From a virus, in the IMG/VR virus record IMGVR_UViG_3300025652_000485, positions 1-25,502 of that record: DNA of 25,502 nucleotides. One strand, given 5' to 3'. The translations under genes and the position numbers were made by a program. Shown in pieces: positions 20,253 to 25,502 of the stretch; position 1 is the stretch's first letter, and every line of letters begins with the position of its first letter. The notes beneath the pieces are model-generated. The model was given only the letters and a program-made list of their open reading frames with translations, was not told the origin of the DNA and did no database searches.

Positions 20253-23200
20253 ATGATGATTTTTTGGAAACCTCAAATTGTATACGGCGGTGGTGACGAG
20301 GGCGGCAGCGGCGGCGGCGGTTCTGACAAGACGTACAACAGTTTATCTGAGGCTGCGAAAGATGGTCAGCATGGCAAGGCTGTAAATATCAAGGGCAAGG
20401 GCCGTCAGAAGGTTGAGTTTGCGGACAAGAGTTACAACCAGCGGATGGCTACTGTTAGTGCGAATGCTGGCGGTGGTGGTGGCGGCACGGTAGCCAAGGC
20501 TGCTAAGACGGTATCTACTGCGGGTGGTCGTGGTCCTGATGGTCGTTATGAGCCTATTCCCGGTCCGCGGACCATAGCGCAGCGTATTAAGGGTTCGTTT
20601 GACGGGACTGACAGTTTTCATCGTCCTGCTTCTAATTTTAAGACTATTAACAATTCGCAGCGTCAGGCTTTAGAGGCTGCTGGATACAGTGTTACCAAGC
20701 AGGGGACTGTTAAGTCTCGGGATGGCAGTGCTACGGTTGCTGGTTCACGGTGGTCTAGGAGCCCTCAAGTTAATCAGATTATGGCTGAGAATGCTGATGA
20801 CCGTGCTTCGGTACGTTCTGGTGGTGGTGACCGTGTTCCTGTTAAGCAGCCTGTTGTACCTAAGAAGATTGTACGTCCTAAGTTACGCCCTGCTGATTTG
20901 CCGAAGCCTACCACAGCCCCTCTTGATTACGATACATTGTACACTGGTGATCCTGGCATGACCGGTGATCCTGGGATTTTCACGAGTCCTTATCAGGTTG
21001 GCCCTCGGCCTAGCACTTATAGTCCTAGTTCTTTCCCTGGTGGTGGTGATCCTATGTTAGCGGATCGACCTAGTTACGCTGGTGATCCATATGCTGGTGA
21101 CCGTGTTCCTTCTTTACCGCCTCAGTTAGGTGGTCGTGGTGCCGAGGTTAGCGGTGGCGGCGGGGTAAGTGATGATGATGTTTATCGTCGGGCTCCTAGT
21201 GCTAGTGAGTATTTGCAGGAGCAGCGTTTGTTGGATAGTTTTCCTGACGGTGGTCAGGATACTTTTATTGACGATGAGACTTATGAGACAGCGGCGTTTG
21301 GTGACACTGGTTTTGGGAAGTTTTTAAACGACTATGTTTTGGGTGATAAAACACAGTTGGAGACTACATCTGGTGGCGGTGTTGCGAGTTTGCCTGTCCG
21401 TGTTGGTAGGCAGGATGGTCCGGGTACTATAGCCAATGCGGTACCGGGCGCTGTTACTGAGGCGGATGCTAGGGCTTATGCTCAGGGTTTTGGCGCGATA
21501 GATCCCGACACAGGTTTGCGTCCTCGAATTAACAAGACTAGCAACATTGTTCCGGGCGAAACGGATTTGTTGAAGAAGAACGTTGCAACCATGGCTCGAT
21601 TGGGTTCTGGCGCTCTTGATTTTGCGGCGCAGCCTTTTGGTCAGGGGGCGCAGGATTTCTCTCAAAGCATGATGGACAAGGCTAAGGCTTTTGACGAGAA
21701 CATAACGAGTAGGCTTCCTCAAGACACGCAGGACAAACTTAACGCTGAGTTAAGTTGGGACAATGTTGGTACTCAGGTTGCGGCGAATGCTGGTCCTGTT
21801 GCTGCATCTGTTGGCGCGGCTACGTTTGGTTTGGTGCCGGCGATTGCTGCGGGGGTTACGTTAGGCATAGGCGGGTTGGTTAATCAGGTTAATGACACGG
21901 TAGACGCTGAATTTAAGTCTGGTAATTTACAGAACACAGAGGCGTTTAAGGCGTTGGTTGAGGGTGGTCTTGATCCTGAGACAGCCAAGCAGACGATGGC
22001 AAGTCAGTTAGCTAATCAGGCGGCGCCTTATGTTGCTGCGGTTGCTGGTGCTGGTGGCGTTGTTACTAACAAGGTTTTAAACATAGCTGGCGCTCCTAAG
22101 TTACTGAACAACTTTATTGGTAAGAAGATTGCGACACCATTGGGTCAACGCGCTGCTAGAGCCACTACGGCCGGTGTTTTGGAGGCTCCAGTTGAGGGGT
22201 TTCAAGAGTATGCCGAGGGTAAGTTGCCCGGCATGGTTACGGGTTACGATCCATTACGAACCACTGCGGCTCAAGACAGGCAGAACTTTTTACTAGGATC
22301 AATTCTCGGTGGTGGCACGGCCACGGCATTAACGGCTGCGGGACAACAGGGGCCTACTGTTCAGAGGGCCGCGGACATTGATGCAGTTGGCACTGATCCT
22401 ATGTTAACTCAACAACGAAACATTCCTCCTGACCCGTTCGCTTCTCCTAACCAGTTGGCGGATCAGTTGGCGCGAAACGCGGCTCAACAGCAGCAGGCTA
22501 CGCCTACGTCTGACGCTGCGGCTAGTGTTATTAGCGGCGCCCCAGAGGGTGATCCTAACGTATTGGCAATCAATTTAGCTAGGAAAAGGGCCGAGGCTGA
22601 GTTAAAGGCTAAGACGCAAGCGGCTCCTTCTGTTCCGGTTCAGTTGGCTCCGATGGATATTGCGCCTAATATTCTTCAGATTGCGCCCCCTGATACGGTT
22701 GTCGATCCAGTGGGTCAGGCTAATTTACAGAACCAGCGGGGCTTTGATCCTTCTCAGGTTGACACTTCTGGGGCGCAAGCGGCGGCGATTACTCCTGATG
22801 ATATTGGCACAGATCCAATTGACATGGAGGGCGCTGATGCTGCGGCACGGGAGAGGTTGGCTTCGGAGTTATTGCAACGCGGGACTATTCCTAATCCCAA
22901 TGCATTAGCGGATCAGTTGGCCGCGAAAGCGGCGCGTGACGAGGCAACGGCTGATGGTTTAGAAACGGCCCCTGTTGAAGCGGCGGCTCAAGGTACATTA
23001 CCGGGTTTGGATATAGAAACTGGCCCTGCCGCTAACAAGAGTGGTCTTCCTCAACAACTTCCAAACGGAACCTTCGGTGATAATATGGACATGCTTAGAG
23101 CCTTGGGATCACCAGAGAATAAGAAAATTCAGTCTATTATAGATAAGTCGGCAATCATGACCCCTAGTCGAGATGAAGTTCAGCTTTTGGTTGATCAGGG

Positions 23201-25175
23201 AATTATGACTGAAGCTGATGTAGTTACCCCTCAAGCGGCAATGAAAAAATTAGATATACTGAGGAAACAAGATAAGCGAGGCCCTAAGCTCGTTTCTAAA
23301 TTCGATGGTTCTATTGGTGCAGCGCGTGTTGATGATACCACTCGTTTGATTGATGAGAACGCCCAACTTGCTGAGATCCTACAACGCGGCGAAACGGAAG
23401 CGGCGGCTTTGGATGACGGTCTTGCTTTGGATAATTTGGATTTAAGTGGCAAGATGTTTACTGGCGGGGTTCCTACGAATTTTGAAACCACTGGGTTAAG
23501 TCGTTTTTCTCCTCTCGCTGATCAGATTTACACCACATCTCAGAGGGCTGATATGCAACGTGCTAATCAGTTAGACATGGCCCTTCGGGCTCGTAGACTT
23601 GCGGAAGAGGCTGCACAGGCTCCTCAGAACAGAGCGCAAGCGGCCCTTGATGCTTTGGATCAGGGCGGTCCTGACAAGTCGGCGGTTGAACAGGTTAATG
23701 AGGCTCGAGAAGCTACAAAACTTTACAGGGAATATATTGATACTAAAAACCAGACAGAGGCATTAAACCGTGCAATGCGTACTGGTCTTGGAAACTTCTT
23801 TAATCCTGATACCAATCCACCAGCGGCGGATGGTTCTGTTCAGCCCACGACCCCTTCACCAGCGGCGGAGGTTACGGCGCCCGAGGCTGTTTCCACCTCT
23901 GGCATTGTTCCACCGGTTGATGCAGCGGCTGTTGCGGATCAGATTGTCGGGTCTTCTGAGGCGGGTCTTGACGCTGGTTTAAGCGAAGACGCGGCGATGG
24001 CTGAAATAATGCGGAACTTTGATACGAATATTCCTTTAACTGAGACTGTACAGGAGCGGGTTGCCCGTCAGTTGGAAAACCAACGTAGACGGCAAGAAGG
24101 TCAGATACCAGATCGAAACTTTCTGTCTGATTTACCGCGCCCCGGAACTGACACTCCCGCCCAACAGCTTGCTCGTAGGCAGCGCCAAGCGGAGAGATTG
24201 CAGCGTCTTCAGCGAAACTTCCCGACTGATTTACCTTTACCCGGCACTGACACTGCTTCTATGCAGCGTGATCGTCAACGTGCTGCGGCAATGCGTAGGA
24301 AGGCAGCATTAGAGGCGGATGGCATTGGTTCGTTAGCCACTGTTCCACCTAAAACAGCGCCGCTTGAGGGTGAGATATTAGATGATCTTGGTCCTTTCGT
24401 AGGAGGTCGTGGTGAGGTTCCACCTACTAGCGAAACCATTGAGGGTGTTGCGGTTGATTTAAATCAAGTTCCTAGCCCTATGGGCCGTGCGGACATGGAT
24501 CCGTTTTTATATGAGGGCGAAGTGATTGATCCGGTAAAGGATACTAAGACAGTTGATCCCACTGCGGGTCAAACGGTAGAAGGCACGATTAATCGTCCGA
24601 CACCTACTGTTGAAGATTTAGCACAAGGCATTGGTTCTTTGACTGCGGCTGAAGATGCAGCAATGGCTCGTATAACACCTCCGACAGCAGATGTAGAAAG
24701 TAAGATTGAGCAAGATCGTAAGAAGGCTAGAAATGCCGCGTTACGTTCCTTGTCTGGACAGACGATTGACACCGAGTCTGTAATGCCCCCTGCCGGCGGA
24801 ACACCATACTTTCCTGAGTTACCCACGGACGATGTTCTTCCTCCTGAAGAGAGGGAGGGTGGTGGTCCCGGAGGTGATGGACGGCCTGACGTTGTACCTC
24901 CGATGCAGACTGTCGATGGCGAAGATGGCGGTTGTCCTCCCGGTTATCGCCGTGTGTTAGATCCTGCCACGGGTCGATACATTTGTCTCAAGATTGAAGA
25001 AGGTTCTGCCGGCGGTCCTGCGGCTCCTGCCGAAGAGGCAGAGGAGGAGGAGGATGGTGTTGTGATTGACATACCGGTAACGGAGCGTCCGAAGATCAGT
25101 CCGTACTATGTACCGGAGATGATTGAGAGTAATTACACACCATACGTTCCTGGGCGTAGAGCAAGCACACAGTGA
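20253..25175 (+). CDS. Giant 1640-residue virion-like protein with hydrophobic segments
   Basis: Start at ATG 20253 (or 20256), with AGGTGG 9 bases upstream. The first 330 residues are Gly/Pro/Ser-rich and disordered. Three hydrophobic Ala/Gly-rich segments lie near residues 514-543 (GPVAASVGAATFGLVPAIAA), 590-617 and 680-698 (LLGSILGGGTATALTAAG), with APVEGFQEYAEG between the last two. Such segments occur in large phage DNA-ejection (internal virion) proteins. The remainder is Ala/Gln/Asp-rich and repetitive, and the C-terminus has CPPGYRRVLDPATGRYIC and an acidic patch. There are no RTX nonapeptides. The neighbouring acyltransferase suggests it may be acylated on lysine. Confidence 0.72.
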   Translation: MMIFWKPQIVYGGGDEGGSGGGGSDKTYNSLSEAAKDGQHGKAVNIKGKGRQKVEFADKSYNQRMATVSANAGGGGGGTVAKAAKTVSTAGGRGPDGRYEPIPGPRTIAQRIKGSFDGTDSFHRPASNFKTINNSQRQALEAAGYSVTKQGTVKSRDGSATVAGSRWSRSPQVNQIMAENADDRASVRSGGGDRVPVKQPVVPKKIVRPKLRPADLPKPTTAPLDYDTLYTGDPGMTGDPGIFTSPYQVGPRPSTYSPSSFPGGGDPMLADRPSYAGDPYAGDRVPSLPPQLGGRGAEVSGGGGVSDDDVYRRAPSASEYLQEQRLLDSFPDGGQDTFIDDETYETAAFGDTGFGKFLNDYVLGDKTQLETTSGGGVASLPVRVGRQDGPGTIANAVPGAVTEADARAYAQGFGAIDPDTGLRPRINKTSNIVPGETDLLKKNVATMARLGSGALDFAAQPFGQGAQDFSQSMMDKAKAFDENITSRLPQDTQDKLNAELSWDNVGTQVAANAGPVAASVGAATFGLVPAIAAGVTLGIGGLVNQVNDTVDAEFKSGNLQNTEAFKALVEGGLDPETAKQTMASQLANQAAPYVAAVAGAGGVVTNKVLNIAGAPKLLNNFIGKKIATPLGQRAARATTAGVLEAPVEGFQEYAEGKLPGMVTGYDPLRTTAAQDRQNFLLGSILGGGTATALTAAGQQGPTVQRAADIDAVGTDPMLTQQRNIPPDPFASPNQLADQLARNAAQQQQATPTSDAAASVISGAPEGDPNVLAINLARKRAEAELKAKTQAAPSVPVQLAPMDIAPNILQIAPPDTVVDPVGQANLQNQRGFDPSQVDTSGAQAAAITPDDIGTDPIDMEGADAAARERLASELLQRGTIPNPNALADQLAAKAARDEATADGLETAPVEAAAQGTLPGLDIETGPAANKSGLPQQLPNGTFGDNMDMLRALGSPENKKIQSIIDKSAIMTPSRDEVQLLVDQGIMTEADVVTPQAAMKKLDILRKQDKRGPKLVSKFDGSIGAARVDDTTRLIDENAQLAEILQRGETEAAALDDGLALDNLDLSGKMFTGGVPTNFETTGLSRFSPLADQIYTTSQRADMQRANQLDMALRARRLAEEAAQAPQNRAQAALDALDQGGPDKSAVEQVNEAREATKLYREYIDTKNQTEALNRAMRTGLGNFFNPDTNPPAADGSVQPTTPSPAAEVTAPEAVSTSGIVPPVDAAAVADQIVGSSEAGLDAGLSEDAAMAEIMRNFDTNIPLTETVQERVARQLENQRRRQEGQIPDRNFLSDLPRPGTDTPAQQLARRQRQAERLQRLQRNFPTDLPLPGTDTASMQRDRQRAAAMRRKAALEADGIGSLATVPPKTAPLEGEILDDLGPFVGGRGEVPPTSETIEGVAVDLNQVPSPMGRADMDPFLYEGEVIDPVKDTKTVDPTAGQTVEGTINRPTPTVEDLAQGIGSLTAAEDAAMARITPPTADVESKIEQDRKKARNAALRSLSGQTIDTESVMPPAGGTPYFPELPTDDVLPPEEREGGGPGGDGRPDVVPPMQTVDGEDGGCPPGYRRVLDPATGRYICLKIEEGSAGGPAAPAEEAEEEEDGVVIDIPVTERPKISPYYVPEMIESNYTPYVPGRRASTQ

Positions 25176-25502
25176 ATTTACAAGCATTACCAGAGGACGC
25201 GCTGAAAGAGATTTTGGCGCTAACTGAGGCCAAACGGAAGTTAGACATACGCGAACAGGCGGAGAATTACTTTATGCCGTTTGCTCATCATGTGTATGAG
25301 AACTTCATCGAGGGCCGTCATCACCGGATTATTGCGGAGAAGCTGGAGCGTGTGGCTCGGGGCGAGTTAAAGCGGTTGATTATTAACATGCCGCCTCGTC
25401 ATTCCAAGTCTGAGTTTGCCAGTTATTTAATGCCTGCTTGGTTTTTGGGTAGGAACCCGAAGCTCAAGATTATTCAGGCTACGCACAACACGGAGTTGGC
25501 CG
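25172..25502 (+). CDS. terL: Terminase large subunit, N-terminal part (partial)
   Basis: The frame opens at GTG 25172, overlapping the preceding stop as GTGA, and continues past the right edge; 110 residues are visible. YFMPFAHHVYENFIEGRHHR, IIAEKLERVARGELKRLIIN and MPPRHSKSEFASYLMPAWFL are the standard N-terminus of a phage terminase ATPase; PPRHSKSE is the Walker A-type P-loop, and KIIQATHNTELA follows. It powers DNA packaging and, through its nuclease domain beyond the window, cuts the DNA. Confidence 0.93.
   Translation, partial: MNLQALPEDALKEILALTEAKRKLDIREQAENYFMPFAHHVYENFIEGRHHRIIAEKLERVARGELKRLIINMPPRHSKSEFASYLMPAWFLGRNPKLKIIQATHNTELA

Noticed and set aside
20253-25175. RTX toxin repeats in the 1640-residue protein
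   Set aside because: Gly- and Asp-rich parts exist (GGGDEGGSGGGG, GDPGMTGDPG) but no run of GGxGxDxUx nonapeptides is found.
1-25502. tRNA genes, integrase, insertion sequences
   Set aside because: I saw no cloverleaf-type tRNA, no tyrosine or serine recombinase motif and no transposase on either strand.

Overview
The window is a segment of a tailed double-stranded DNA phage genome (Caudoviricetes), or a prophage or metagenomic copy of one. It has phage-type replication genes, a terminase small subunit, the start of a terminase large subunit, dense overlapping small genes with ATGA/GTGA/TAATG stop-start junctions, and many short proteins known only from phages. The cytosine methyltransferase and several small proteins resemble those of phages of marine or alphaproteobacterial hosts. 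That host guess is inference; no tRNA, integrase or host gene fixes it.

Layout. (1) 1-5841, leftward: replication block, with the start of a probable family A DNA polymerase, a DUF6378-like protein, a UvrD-like helicase, an AlpA-like HTH protein, an archaeo-eukaryotic-type primase, and an SSB-like protein with two small partners. An intrinsic terminator sits directly in front of the primase ribosome binding site. (2) 5868-7756, rightward: a promoter, a SNF2-type helicase and two small genes, converging on leftward genes. (3) 7765-15232, leftward: a long accessory operon. It includes a translationally coupled trio (YhhQ-like 7-deazaguanine precursor transporter, an 82-residue possible T-fold protein, a DpdA/TGT-like protein), a PP-loop (PAPS-reductase-like) protein, a C5-cytosine methyltransferase with a 332-residue second ORF in another frame, and many small proteins. 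(4) 15233-15653: control region with an iterated 9-mer, an AT-rich tract and divergent promoters. (5) 15654-16566, rightward: terminase small subunit and a VRR-NUC-type nuclease. (6) 16567-19854: leftward single genes or short operons with their own terminators, hairpins and a common leader box, interleaved with two arrays of a GC-rich short repeat, one with an exact 36-bp period. (7) 19855-25502, rightward: a HlyC-like lysine acyltransferase, a 1640-residue virion-like protein with hydrophobic segments, and the terminase large subunit start.

How it works together. The left block would replicate phage DNA. The middle operon probably modifies it: cytosine methylation, and probably insertion of a salvaged 7-deazaguanine base. 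The right end packages it. The two most interesting systems are the transporter/T-fold/DpdA-like trio, and the acyltransferase next to a giant hydrophobic-segment protein. The latter has the hlyC-hlyA gene order without RTX repeats and may be a lipid-activated DNA-ejection or toxin-like protein. The 36-bp repeat array and the dual-coding methyltransferase region are also not explained by ordinary annotation.
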